This document shows, piece after piece, positions 18,327 through 25,437 of a stretch of DNA of 38,882 nt. The DNA lies in the NCBI GenBank assembly GCA_964518765.1, contig CAZFJC010000023.1, forward strand, positions 1 through 38,882. The letters are read 5' to 3'. Below the pieces are notes generated by a model, which worked only from the letters and a program-made list of their open reading frames with translations, had not been told where the DNA came from and did not search any database. Each line of letters opens with the position of its first letter. The stretch's first letter is position 1. Made by a program: the position numbers and the translations under genes. Origin of the DNA: CAZPNX01 sp964518765 (lineage in GTDB: Bacteria; Edwardsbacteria; AC1; EtOH8).

Positions 18327-18370
18327 CTGAACCCCTTCTCTTTGCATAGGAGAAGGGCCGGGGATGAGTC
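18327..18370. repeat. Palindromic intergenic repeat
   Basis: CCCTTCTC (18333-18340) pairs perfectly with GAGAAGGG (18350-18357) across a 9-nt loop, flanked by CCCTGAAC and GCCGGGGATGAG. This resembles a repeat I recall as common in environmental bacterial genomes (a CCCTC...CTCTCCC/GGGAGAG...GGTGAGGG palindrome). An ATG at 18364 lies inside it and is unlikely to be the start of the next gene. Confidence 0.55.
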
Positions 18371-18381
18371 GGAAAGGACCT

Positions 18382-19527
18382 ATGCAGTACCGCCAGTTCG
18401 GCAAGGCCGATTTTCAGTCCTCCATCCTCGGCTTCGGGGCCATGCGACTGCCATTCTTAGAAGGGGACACGACCAAGATCGACGTGCCTCGGGCCATAGA
18501 GCTGATACGTCGGGCCATCGATGCCGGCGTCAACTATGTGGATACGGCCTATGTCTACCACGGGGGCAACAGCGAAACGGTGGTCGGCAAGGCGCTCAGG
18601 GACGGCTACCGGCGGAGGGTGAAGGTGGCCACCAAGATGCCGGTGTGGAGCGTCAAGGAACGGGCGGACATGGACCAATACCTGGCCGAGCAGTTGGAAC
18701 GGCTGGATGACGAGAGGATCGACTTCTACCTGCTGCACGGGCTCAACGCCAGGAGCTGGCCGGCCATCAGGGACAAGGGCGTTTTCGAATGGGCTCAGGA
18801 GAGGATAAAGGAGGGCAGGATCGGCCACCTGGGCTTCTCCTTCCACGACAAGCCCGAGGTCTTCCGGGAGATCCTCGGGGCCTACGATTGGGCCTTCTGC
18901 CAGGTCCAATACAACTTCATGGACGCCGGGGAGCAGGTAGGGCGCGACGAACTGAGGTTGGCGGCGGAAAAGGGGATGGCGGTGGTGGTCATGGAGCCTC
19001 TCCGCGGAGGCCTGTTGTCCACGCCTCCGCGCGCGGTGAGGGAGATCTACGAATCGAGCGGCCGCGGCTGGAGCCCTTCCTCTTGGGCCCTGCGCTGGGT
19101 GTACCACCATCCCGAGGTAACCCTGGCCCTTTCTGGCATGAGCACCGTGGAGCAGCTGGAGGACAACCTGGCCACCGCCTCCGAGGCCGGACCGCTCTCC
19201 GACGCGGAGCTGGAGGCGATGGAGCGGGTGAAAAGGTTCTATGCGGAAACCATCGCCATCGGATGCACCGACTGCAAGTACTGCCTTCCCTGCCCGCAGG
19301 GGGTGGATATCCCGCGGAACTTCTCCATCTACAACGAGGGGGCGCGCTACGACAACTTCACCCTGTCCTGGTACATGTACTGGGAGTGGATGAAGCCGAA
19401 GCCGGAACAGCGAGCCGAGGCCTGCACCCAGTGTGGCCTGTGCGAGGAGAAGTGCCCCCAGAAGCTGCCCATCCGTGACCTGTTGGCCAAGGTCCGCGAG
19501 ACCTTGAAGGAACGGCCCAGCAAATGA
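18382..19527 (+). CDS. Aldo/keto reductase with C-terminal 4Fe-4S domain
   Basis: 381 residues. The start at 18382 (MQYRQFGKADF) matches the usual beginning of this family and follows GGAAAGGA; an in-frame ATG at 18364 lies within a palindromic repeat. The TIM-barrel AKR domain shows DTAYVYHGGNSE (Asp, Tyr), VATKMPVW (Lys) and FYLLHGL (His), the catalytic tetrad positions. The C-terminal part has two cysteine clusters, CTDCKYCLPCP and CTQCGLCEEKCP, consistent with 4Fe-4S centres. Such AKR-ferredoxin fusions are frequent in anaerobes; physiological substrates are mostly unknown. The reading frame overlaps the following lipoprotein gene by 4 bp (ATGA). Confidence 0.9.
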   Translation: MQYRQFGKADFQSSILGFGAMRLPFLEGDTTKIDVPRAIELIRRAIDAGVNYVDTAYVYHGGNSETVVGKALRDGYRRRVKVATKMPVWSVKERADMDQYLAEQLERLDDERIDFYLLHGLNARSWPAIRDKGVFEWAQERIKEGRIGHLGFSFHDKPEVFREILGAYDWAFCQVQYNFMDAGEQVGRDELRLAAEKGMAVVVMEPLRGGLLSTPPRAVREIYESSGRGWSPSSWALRWVYHHPEVTLALSGMSTVEQLEDNLATASEAGPLSDAELEAMERVKRFYAETIAIGCTDCKYCLPCPQGVDIPRNFSIYNEGARYDNFTLSWYMYWEWMKPKPEQRAEACTQCGLCEEKCPQKLPIRDLLAKVRETLKERPSK

Positions 19528-20102
19528 GACGCCGCCTGACGATTACGTTGTTCATCGCCATCCTGGCCGGGTGCTCCTCGAAGCCGGATCCTTCGAAGGA
19601 GATGGCCATGGGCCTCGACGGCACCCTATTCGTTTGGGAGCCGGGGGCGCCGGTAGCCTTCGTCTCGGGCTACGAGTACGGCGGGGGGTACAACGCCAGC
19701 GGCATCATGGTGATCTTCCCCCTGAGCCGGCGGACGGCCCGTCCCGTCCCGGGGCTGGAGATATCGCTCAAGCCCGACCTGGAGGCCGGGCGGGAGATAG
19801 GGTTCGGCGGAGGGGAGAGGGGGGTCTGGGTCTCCTACCGCCTGTCGTCGGCGCGCCCCCTGCCCGAGGGCATCATGATCGGCTACGAATCATCGTTCCC
19901 TGACGCGGAAGGCCGCCTGGTGGTCGAGCACTGCGACGCCAGACCCGGCGGGAGGATCAAGGGCAGGCTGGTGTACGCCAAGCTGCGCTCGGCGGTCTAC
20001 GACCAGGGCATCGGGGACGTGGTGGCCAGCCGCAATCCGTCATTTCTTGAGCTGTGGAACTGGCCGTTCGACCTGGTGTTGGACCAGTCTCCGTATGAAT
20101 AA
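19524..20102 (+). CDS. Small lipoprotein of unknown function
   Basis: 192 residues starting at the ATG of an ATGA overlap. The N-terminus (RRRLTITLFIAILAGCSS) is a lipoprotein signal peptide with lipobox LAGC (Cys17). The mature part is predicted mostly beta (SGIMVIFPLSRRTARPVPGLEISLK, GVWVSYRLSSARPLPEGIMIGYES, GGRIKGRLVYAKL). I recognise no family. It lies between a soluble reductase gene and transketolase C, overlapping the latter by 8 bp; nothing in the sequence explains a functional link. Confidence 0.65.
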   Translation: MRRRLTITLFIAILAGCSSKPDPSKEMAMGLDGTLFVWEPGAPVAFVSGYEYGGGYNASGIMVIFPLSRRTARPVPGLEISLKPDLEAGREIGFGGGERGVWVSYRLSSARPLPEGIMIGYESSFPDAEGRLVVEHCDARPGGRIKGRLVYAKLRSAVYDQGIGDVVASRNPSFLELWNWPFDLVLDQSPYE

Positions 20103-21132
20103 AAAGATGGCCGCCAAAAGCAAAAACACCGTGAAGTCCAAGGCGCGGCGACCCTCGTGGCTGGCCCGAGATCTCGACCTCAAATCGATAGAACAGACGC
20201 CGACGCGCTTCGGCTACGCCGACGCCCTGCTCAAGCTGGGGGAAACGGATCCGAACGTGGTAGTTCTGGACGCCGACCTGGCCAAGTCGACGCTTACCTC
20301 GAAATTTGCCGAGAAGTTCCCAGACCGTTTTTTCGACTGCGGAATCGCCGAGCAGAACATGGTCGGGATGGCCGGTGGGCTGGCGCTGGCGGGCAAGGTG
20401 CCCTTCGTCAATACCTACGGGGTGTTCCTGGCGGGGCGGGCCTGGGACCAGATCCGGACCTCGGTCTGCTACGGAAACCTGAACGTCAAGATAGTAGGCG
20501 CCCACGGGGGGCTTTCGGTCGGCCCGGACGGCGCCACCCACCAGGCGTTGGAGGAGATCGCTCTGATGCGGGTGTTGCCCGGGATGAAGGTCATCGTCCC
20601 TTGCGACTCCAATGAAGCATACAGAGCCACCTTGGCGGCCGCTAGGATAACGGGGCCGGTCTACATCCGTTTGGGCCGTGAGCCCACCCCGGTGATCACC
20701 TCTGCCAAGGCTCCGTTCCATCTGGGACGGGGCGAGGTCTGCCGGAACGGAAAAGATATAGTGATCTTCGCCTGTGGGCTGATGGTCTACCTGTCGCTCA
20801 AAGCTGCCGAGAAACTGGCCGCCAAGGGCATCTCGGCCAAGGTTGTAAACCTGCACACCGTCAAGTCGATAGACGAGAAGATGATAGTCAAATCGGCGAA
20901 AGATTGCCAGGCCGTGGTCACCTGCGAGGAGCATCAGCTGATGGCCGGCTTCGGCTCGGCGGTGGCCGAGGTGCTGGCTCAAAAGTGCCCGGTGCCGGTG
21001 GAGATGGTGGGGGTGCGGGACAGATTTGGCGAGTCGGGGGAACCATGGGAGCTTTTGAAGAAATACAGATTGATGGACGATGACATCGTTCGGGCATGCG
21101 TCAGAGTTATAAAGCGGAAATCGAAAGTTTGA
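20095..21132 (+). CDS. Transketolase, C-terminal subunit
   Basis: 345 residues. ATG 20095 overlaps the end of the lipoprotein gene by 8 bp; ATG 20107 is an alternative. A basic N-terminal tail of ~35 residues (KKMAAKSKNTVKSKARR) precedes the pyrimidine domain, longer than usual for this subunit. Family motifs are VVVLDADLAKST, the catalytic glutamate in FDCGIAEQNM, GAHGGLSVGPDGATHQ and the C-terminal domain from about residue 225 (IVIFACGLMVYLSLKAAE, VVTCEEHQLMAGFGSAVAE). It completes the enzyme whose N-terminal subunit is encoded at 16940-17758. Three unrelated genes lie between the halves, which is unusual because split transketolase genes are normally adjacent. Confidence 0.93.
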   Translation: MNKKMAAKSKNTVKSKARRPSWLARDLDLKSIEQTPTRFGYADALLKLGETDPNVVVLDADLAKSTLTSKFAEKFPDRFFDCGIAEQNMVGMAGGLALAGKVPFVNTYGVFLAGRAWDQIRTSVCYGNLNVKIVGAHGGLSVGPDGATHQALEEIALMRVLPGMKVIVPCDSNEAYRATLAAARITGPVYIRLGREPTPVITSAKAPFHLGRGEVCRNGKDIVIFACGLMVYLSLKAAEKLAAKGISAKVVNLHTVKSIDEKMIVKSAKDCQAVVTCEEHQLMAGFGSAVAEVLAQKCPVPVEMVGVRDRFGESGEPWELLKKYRLMDDDIVRACVRVIKRKSKV

Positions 21133-21141
21133 AATAACGAC

Positions 21142-21414
21142 ATGAACTGGAAGATATTTGCCGCCGCCTTCGTCACCCTACTGCTGGCCGAGCTGGGCGA
21201 CAAGACCCAGCTGGCCGTTATCACTATGAGCGCTCAGAGCAAGGCCTGGTTCTCGGTATTCCTAGGCGGGGGTCTGGCACTGGTCTGCGTCACTTTGTTA
21301 GGGGCCCTGTTCGGCGAGGCCATCACCAAGGTGGTCCCGGTGAACATCCTTCATTACATAGCCGGCGGGCTGTTCATCGTCATGGGCGTGCTGGCGATAC
21401 TCGGAAAGTTATAG
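21142..21414 (+). CDS. Single-domain GDT1/TMEM165 (UPF0016) cation transporter
   Basis: 90 residues with three hydrophobic segments. One UPF0016 motif, AELGDKTQLAV (E-x-G-D-K-T), is at residues 16-26. Members of this family transport Mn2+ or Ca2+ (bacterial MneA, yeast Gdt1, human TMEM165). Full-length proteins have two such repeats in opposite orientation; this is a single repeat and would have to form a homodimer or pair with another half. No second copy is seen in the window. The gene is 9 bp after transketolase C; no clear Shine-Dalgarno is visible. Confidence 0.85.
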   Translation: MNWKIFAAAFVTLLLAELGDKTQLAVITMSAQSKAWFSVFLGGGLALVCVTLLGALFGEAITKVVPVNILHYIAGGLFIVMGVLAILGKL

Positions 21415-21430
21415 ATAAAACACATAGACA

Positions 21431-21479
21431 CGAAGGCCACCAAGAAAAAAAATAATTTAGTGTCTTGGTGCCTTGGTGG
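21431..21479. repeat. Palindromic intergenic repeat
   Basis: CCACCAAG (21437-21444) is complementary to CTTGGTGG (21472-21479) and also to most of CTTGGTG-CCTT (21464-21474), separated by an A/T-rich loop. It resembles CTTGGTG-type repeats I recall from environmental genomes. Its T content is low at the 3' side, so terminator function is doubtful. Confidence 0.5.
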
Positions 21480-21496
21480 TGAGAGGATAGGTAACC

Positions 21497-22654
21497 ATGA
21501 AATTCGCAGACCGCATGCAAAGGCTAAAGGTGGAGACCGCCTTCGAGATGATGGCCAAGGCCAAGAAGCTGGAGGCCGAGGGCCAGAAGGTCATCCACCT
21601 GGAGATCGGGGAGCCGGACTTCGACACCCCCAAGAACATCAAGGAGGCGGCCAAGCGGGCCCTGGACGCCGGCCAGACCCACTACGGTCCTTCGGCCGGG
21701 CTGCCGGCCCACCGCCAGGCCATCGCCGAGTACTATACCAAGCACATCGGCGTCAAAATAACTCCGGACATGGTGGTGGTCACCCCGGGGGCCAAGCCCA
21801 TCATGTCCTTCGCCATCACCGCGCTTTTGAACGAGGGCGACGAGTGCATCGTGCCCGACCCGGGATTCCCCATCTACCAATCGATGGTCAAGTTCAACGG
21901 GGCGGTGCCGATCCCGGTACCCCTGCGCGAGGAGAACGACTTTCGCATGGATCTTGACGAGCTCCGGAAAAAAGTGAACCGGAGAACCAGGCTGATCATC
22001 ATAAACTCGCCCCACAACCCCACCGGCGGCATCCTGACGAAAGAGGACCTCAAGGAGGTGGCGGACATCTCGACCTCGCTCGATATCCCGGTTTTGGCCG
22101 ACGAGATCTACGATCGGATGATCTACGAAGGAAAATTCGAGAGCATCGCCCAGTTTCCTGGTATGTTGGAGCGGGCCATCATCCTCAACGGCTACTCCAA
22201 GACCTATGCTATGACCGGGTGGCGGGTGGGCTACGGTATAATGCCACAGGCCTTAGTGGAGCACATGTCCCAGCTAATGACCAACATCAACTCCTGCACC
22301 TGCACCTTTTCCCAGGCCGCCTGCATCGAGGCCCTGCAGGGCCCGCAGGACGAGGTCGACTCCATGGTGGCCGAATTCCGTAAAAGGAGGGATTTCATCG
22401 TCGACAGGATCAACAGGATTCCCAAGCTTTCGTGCCGGACCCCAGCCGGGGCCTTCTACGTCTTCGTCAACATCAGAAAGACCGGCATGGACTCCAGAAA
22501 ATTCACCGATTTCCTGCTGAACGACTGCCAAGTATGCGCCCTGGCCGGGGCCAACTTCGGCGCCGAGGGCGAGGGATATGTCCGTTTTTCCTACGCCAAT
22601 ACCATTGCCAACCTGGGCGAGGCCTGCGATAGGATCGAGCGGGCGCTCAAGTAG
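21497..22654 (+). CDS. Class I/II PLP-dependent aminotransferase (AspC/AAT I-gamma type)
   Basis: 385 residues, normal length for fold-type I aminotransferases. Motifs in order: HLEIGEPDFDTP, THYGPSAGLPAHRQAI, VVVTPGAKPIMSFAI, SPHNPTGGIL (Asn contacting PLP), VLADEIYDRM (Asp and Tyr contacting PLP), NGYSKTYAMTGWRVGY with the Schiff-base lysine K235, and the C-terminal VRFSYANT (Arg binding the substrate carboxylate). The closest characterised group is aspartate/aromatic aminotransferase I-gamma; the exact substrate is not determined. Downstream lies a 37-bp imperfect copy of its own 3' end. Confidence 0.9.
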   Translation: MKFADRMQRLKVETAFEMMAKAKKLEAEGQKVIHLEIGEPDFDTPKNIKEAAKRALDAGQTHYGPSAGLPAHRQAIAEYYTKHIGVKITPDMVVVTPGAKPIMSFAITALLNEGDECIVPDPGFPIYQSMVKFNGAVPIPVPLREENDFRMDLDELRKKVNRRTRLIIINSPHNPTGGILTKEDLKEVADISTSLDIPVLADEIYDRMIYEGKFESIAQFPGMLERAIILNGYSKTYAMTGWRVGYGIMPQALVEHMSQLMTNINSCTCTFSQAACIEALQGPQDEVDSMVAEFRKRRDFIVDRINRIPKLSCRTPAGAFYVFVNIRKTGMDSRKFTDFLLNDCQVCALAGANFGAEGEGYVRFSYANTIANLGEACDRIERALK

Positions 22655-22714
22655 ACGCGAACCCTATCATGCCGAGATGGTTTCTCGCCTTGCTGTCTGA
22701 GGGATGGTAGCTGA

Positions 22715-22758
22715 GTCACCCTTCAACCTGTTAGGCGTGCGGGCTATCTTAGGGTGAC
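22715..22758. repeat. Inverted repeat in the 22655-22979 gap
   Basis: GTCACCCT (22715-22722) and AGGGTGAC (22751-22758) are perfectly complementary across 28 bases. It looks like a GTCACCCT/AGGGTGAC palindromic repeat of the kind scattered in many bacterial genomes (recollection). No gene is seen in this 325-bp gap. Confidence 0.45.
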
Positions 22759-22766
22759 AGGGGGAA

Positions 22767-22803
22767 TGGGCCAGGCCTGCGGAAAGATCGAGCGGGCGCT
22801 GAA
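22767..22803 (+). pseudogene. Remnant copy of the aminotransferase 3' end
   Basis: Bases 22767-22803 match 22614-22650, the last codons of the aminotransferase gene, at 32 of 37 positions. Read in the equivalent frame they encode GQACGKIERALK against GEACDRIERALK in the gene. The upstream part of such a copy is missing, so this is a decayed duplicate tail. Confidence 0.6.
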
Positions 22804-22887
22804 ATTGACGGAGCTCATTTCAACCCGGCAAGACAACTTGCGCCGCTGACGGAAACTGGGCCTCGAGGATCGCCCCTTGACATATAG

Positions 22888-22906
22888 CCGAGGTAGATGA
22901 CCTCGG
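22888..22906. repeat. Small perfect hairpin upstream of the 187-residue protein
   Basis: CCGAGGT (22888-22894), loop AGATG, ACCTCGG (22900-22906). A TTGACA (22877-22882) precedes it, but no -10 box lies at the right spacing. It may be a regulatory hairpin or chance. Confidence 0.35.
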
Positions 22907-22979
22907 TGCCACTTTTCAACCCGACGAGCAGGAGAGCAATCTCAAAAAGAATTTGTGATAATTTAATAGGAAATTAGCC

Positions 22980-23543
22980 ATGAAACATGATAATTCTGAA
23001 CCCAAAACAAAAGGGACCGGCATCGCTTGGCTGAGGGAGGCGATCGAGGCCAAAGGGCCGGAGGCCGAGCAGGCCATAGCCCAGGCGCTTTCGCCGGAGG
23101 ACTTCAAGACTTACCGCACCTCCATGCCTATCAGCTGGGTGTCCGAGGAGGTGGCTACCAGAATATATCTAGCGGCCGGCCAGATCCTCTTTCCCAGCCA
23201 CAAAAACAGCCTGTACGAGGTGGGACGGGGCATGGCCAAGGCCAACATCACCGGCATTTACAGTTTCCTGGTGCAGTTCGCCACCATTCCCTTCCTGATG
23301 AAGCAAGCCTCCCGGCTGTGGCGCACCTACCACGATACCGGCGAGCCACAGGCTATCGAAGCCAAGGGGGAGAAGAGGGTATCCTTCATAGTGGCCGGTT
23401 TCCCGCAGCTGCCAGCGGACATGCGCCAAGTTCTCCGCGGGTACCTGCACGGGCTTTCGGATCTGGTGGGGGTGAAAAACCCCATCGTGGCCCTCAACGA
23501 GTCCGACCCCAATGCCTGGGTGTGGGATATCACCTGGGAGTAG
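22980..23543 (+). CDS. Uncharacterised protein, possibly DUF2378-like
   Basis: 187 residues, soluble, no signal peptide or membrane segment. It has a central pattern of SWVSEEVATRIYLAAGQILFP, EVGRGMAKANITGIYSFLVQF, SRLWRTYHDTGEP and a C-terminal GYLHGLSDLVGVKNP...DPNAWVWDITWE. The layout (entry helix, 'LG R-x-M', 'RLWRTYHDTG', then strands ending in W-x-W) reminds me of DUF2378/TIGR02265-type proteins and the heme-NO-binding-like fold, but I cannot confirm this. Identified by clean codon use and a complete frame. The following zinc-ribbon gene begins 19 bp downstream, suggesting co-expression. Confidence 0.7.
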   Translation: MKHDNSEPKTKGTGIAWLREAIEAKGPEAEQAIAQALSPEDFKTYRTSMPISWVSEEVATRIYLAAGQILFPSHKNSLYEVGRGMAKANITGIYSFLVQFATIPFLMKQASRLWRTYHDTGEPQAIEAKGEKRVSFIVAGFPQLPADMRQVLRGYLHGLSDLVGVKNPIVALNESDPNAWVWDITWE

Positions 23544-23562
23544 CATAGAAAGAGGATGGGGG

Positions 23563-24234
23563 ATGTCCGAAAAGATCGAATTCATCAAGAATTACTCGGA
23601 CCTGTCGACCGATAACGGCTTCCAGTTCGAGTTCTCCTGTAATCGGTGCGGCACCGGCTACCGCAGCACCTTCAAGGAGTTCATGTTGGGAAAGGCTTCG
23701 GGGTTGTTGGATATCGCGGGAAACCTTCTGGGCGGGGCCCTGGGACGGGCCTCCAGCATCGGCCATCAGGTGAAATCGGCCGCTTGGGAGAAGGCCCACG
23801 ACAAGGCCTTCGTCGAAGCCACCCAGGAGATGAAGCCGGAGTTCATCCAGTGCCCGCGCTGCTCCACCTGGGTCTGCCGCAAAGCCTGCTGGAACAGCAA
23901 GAAGGGGCTGTGCAAGGAGTGCGCCCCGGACCTGGGGGTGGAGATGGCGGCCGCCCAGGCCAGCCGGTCGGTGGAGGAGGTATGGGCCCACGCCAAGATG
24001 GCCGAGGAGGACAAGAAGCTGGGCGAGGAGAACTGGCGGAAGGGGATCCGGGCCACCTGTCCCAAGTGCGAGAGGCCGCTGGCCAAGCCTTCCAAGTTCT
24101 GCCCGGAGTGCGGCGCACCGATCAGCGCCGAGATCAAGTGTGCCAAGTGCGGCGCTAAGCTGGAACCCAACGCCAAGTTCTGTCCCGAGTGTGGGGAGAA
24201 GGCTTTGGACGCCGCAAAGGCACGGAGACACTGA
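23563..24234 (+). CDS. Multi-zinc-ribbon protein
   Basis: 223 residues. ATG 23563 (MSEKIEF) follows GAGGATGGGGG; an upstream TTG in frame overlaps the previous gene and is less likely. Four cysteine groups are visible: CNRCG near residue 26, CPRCSTW..CRKAC..CKEC in the middle, then CPKC...CPEC and CAKC...CPEC at the C-terminus, the last two forming a double zinc ribbon. A glycine/alanine-rich amphipathic segment (GLLDIAGNLLGGALG) and a charged helical linker lie between. Such proteins are usually adaptors or nucleic-acid/protein-binding modules; the role is unknown. The last residues (AAKARRH) come from a cgcaaaggcacggagacac sequence that looks like an interspersed repeat, so the C-terminus may have been altered by repeat insertion. 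Confidence 0.82.
   Translation: MSEKIEFIKNYSDLSTDNGFQFEFSCNRCGTGYRSTFKEFMLGKASGLLDIAGNLLGGALGRASSIGHQVKSAAWEKAHDKAFVEATQEMKPEFIQCPRCSTWVCRKACWNSKKGLCKECAPDLGVEMAAAQASRSVEEVWAHAKMAEEDKKLGEENWRKGIRATCPKCERPLAKPSKFCPECGAPISAEIKCAKCGAKLEPNAKFCPECGEKALDAAKARRH
24211..24231. repeat. Interspersed-repeat-like sequence forming the end of the zinc-ribbon gene
   Basis: GCCGCAAAGGCACGGAGACA and one more base read like the cgcaaag/cacggagacac repeats common in environmental genomes (recollection). It supplies the last seven codons of the zinc-ribbon protein. Confidence 0.35.
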
Positions 24235-24251
24235 GCTTGACGGGTCGTGTT

Positions 24252-24312
24252 ATTCTCCCGAGAACGGGAACCCATAGATTTCTGGATTCCCGCTTCAAAA
24301 GGGATGGCAATT
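24252..24312. repeat. CCCGC/GGGAA palindromic interspersed repeat
   Basis: GGGAACCCA (24266-24274) pairs with TGGATTCCC (24283-24291), one mismatch, inside an outer TTCTCCCG...CGCTTCAAAAGGGATG framework. This closely resembles the ATTCCCGC...CTGGATTCCCGC...GGGAATGAC repeat known from many bacterial genomes. An in-frame ATG at 24304 lies inside it, so the next gene more likely starts at 24316. Confidence 0.6.
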
Positions 24313-24315
24313 CGG

Positions 24316-25437
24316 ATGAAGAAAGCACCTGACTATTTGGCCTGGTTCAAGGACCTGGACGCCCGGCTTTCAAAAAGCAGGGGCGTCCATTCGCTGATAT
24401 CCAGCAACGTCAGCGAGCCTCTGGACATGCTGGAGGAGCTTATCCGGGAGAACGTCGACGAGCTGATACAGCTCCAGAAGTACAACAACGACTGGGGCCA
24501 CCCGGTTCTCAAGGAGAGGATCGCCGCCCGCTACGGCGTGGGGCCGGGGAACGTTCTGCTGACCAACGGTTGCACCAACGCCACCTACCTAGCGGTGGTC
24601 TCGCATGTCCGTCGAGGGGACACCTTCGTCTGTGAAACCCCGGCCTACCAGCCGATGTGGCAGAGCGCCGCCTTCGTCGGGGCCAGGATCAAATGGCTGA
24701 GGCGCCGGCCGCCTCACTATACGGTCGACCCGGAGGAGCTGGGGCGTCTGGTAGACGGCCACACCGCCATGGCCGCCCTGACCAACCTGCACAACCCCAG
24801 CGGGGCTCGGCTCGCAAGGAGCGAGCTGCGGGAGATCGCTGCGGCCGTGCGGCGTCGTAATAGGCGCGCCCGCATCTTGGTGGATGAGGTCTTCCGGGAG
24901 TTTGTGACCGACAAGTCTGCCTGCACAGTTGATCCCATATTCATCTCGACCGGAAGCCTGTCCAAGGTCTACGGGCTGAGCCACCTGGACTGCGGCTGGG
25001 TTCTGGCGGACAAACTGACCATCGAGCGCATCTGGCCTTTTTTCACAATGTCAGACGGCAACGGCTCACGCTACCTGGAGTCTCTCTCCGCTGTAGTCTT
25101 CTCGCGCCTTGACCACTACCTGCGCCGCGCCAAAGGCTTGGTGGAGCAGAACCGGCAGGCGCTGTGCCGGGCGATGGAGCCGCTGCTTCTTGAGGGTCTG
25201 CTGGAGGGGAGGATCCCGGAGCACGGCTGTATATGGTTCCCGGCCATCAGGGGGGTGAGAAATACCGGCAGCTTCTGCCGATATGCCGCCCGTTGCCACC
25301 GAGTCCATGTGGTTCCCGGAGAGTACTTCGGCGACCGGTCGAGGTTCCGGGTGGGCTTCGGGTGCGATCCGAAGCATTTTCCCAAAGCGGCCACGAGTTT
25401 GGCCGAAGCCATCATCAGCTTTGAAAGGAAAACATGA
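24316..25437 (+). CDS. Class I/II PLP-dependent aminotransferase
   Basis: 373 residues from ATG 24316 (MKKAPDYLAWFK). Fold-type I motifs: NNDWGHPVLKERIAARYGV, VLLTNGCTNATYLAV, CETPAYQPM, LTNLHNPSGARL (Asn for PLP), ILVDEVFREF (Asp for PLP), STGSLSKVYGLSHLDCGW with Schiff-base lysine K217, and RFRVGFGCDP with the substrate-carboxylate arginine. It is clearly diverged from the aminotransferase at 21497 and its substrate is unknown. The stop overlaps the start of the following secreted-protein gene (ATGA), an odd coupling between a cytoplasmic enzyme and a T9SS cargo-like protein. The upstream extension to 24247 is encoded by a palindromic repeat and is not counted. Confidence 0.87.
   Translation: MKKAPDYLAWFKDLDARLSKSRGVHSLISSNVSEPLDMLEELIRENVDELIQLQKYNNDWGHPVLKERIAARYGVGPGNVLLTNGCTNATYLAVVSHVRRGDTFVCETPAYQPMWQSAAFVGARIKWLRRRPPHYTVDPEELGRLVDGHTAMAALTNLHNPSGARLARSELREIAAAVRRRNRRARILVDEVFREFVTDKSACTVDPIFISTGSLSKVYGLSHLDCGWVLADKLTIERIWPFFTMSDGNGSRYLESLSAVVFSRLDHYLRRAKGLVEQNRQALCRAMEPLLLEGLLEGRIPEHGCIWFPAIRGVRNTGSFCRYAARCHRVHVVPGEYFGDRSRFRVGFGCDPKHFPKAATSLAEAIISFERKT

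Noticed and set aside
18333..18357. Hairpin hiding the ribosome-binding site of the aldo/keto reductase gene
   Set aside because: The likely start is 18382, with GGAAAGGA downstream of the hairpin, so the stem does not cover the signal. It reads better as an interspersed palindrome.
22877..22906. TTGACA at 22877 as a promoter for the 187-residue protein
   Set aside because: No -10-like hexamer lies 16-18 bp downstream; that place is occupied by the ACCTCGG arm of a hairpin.
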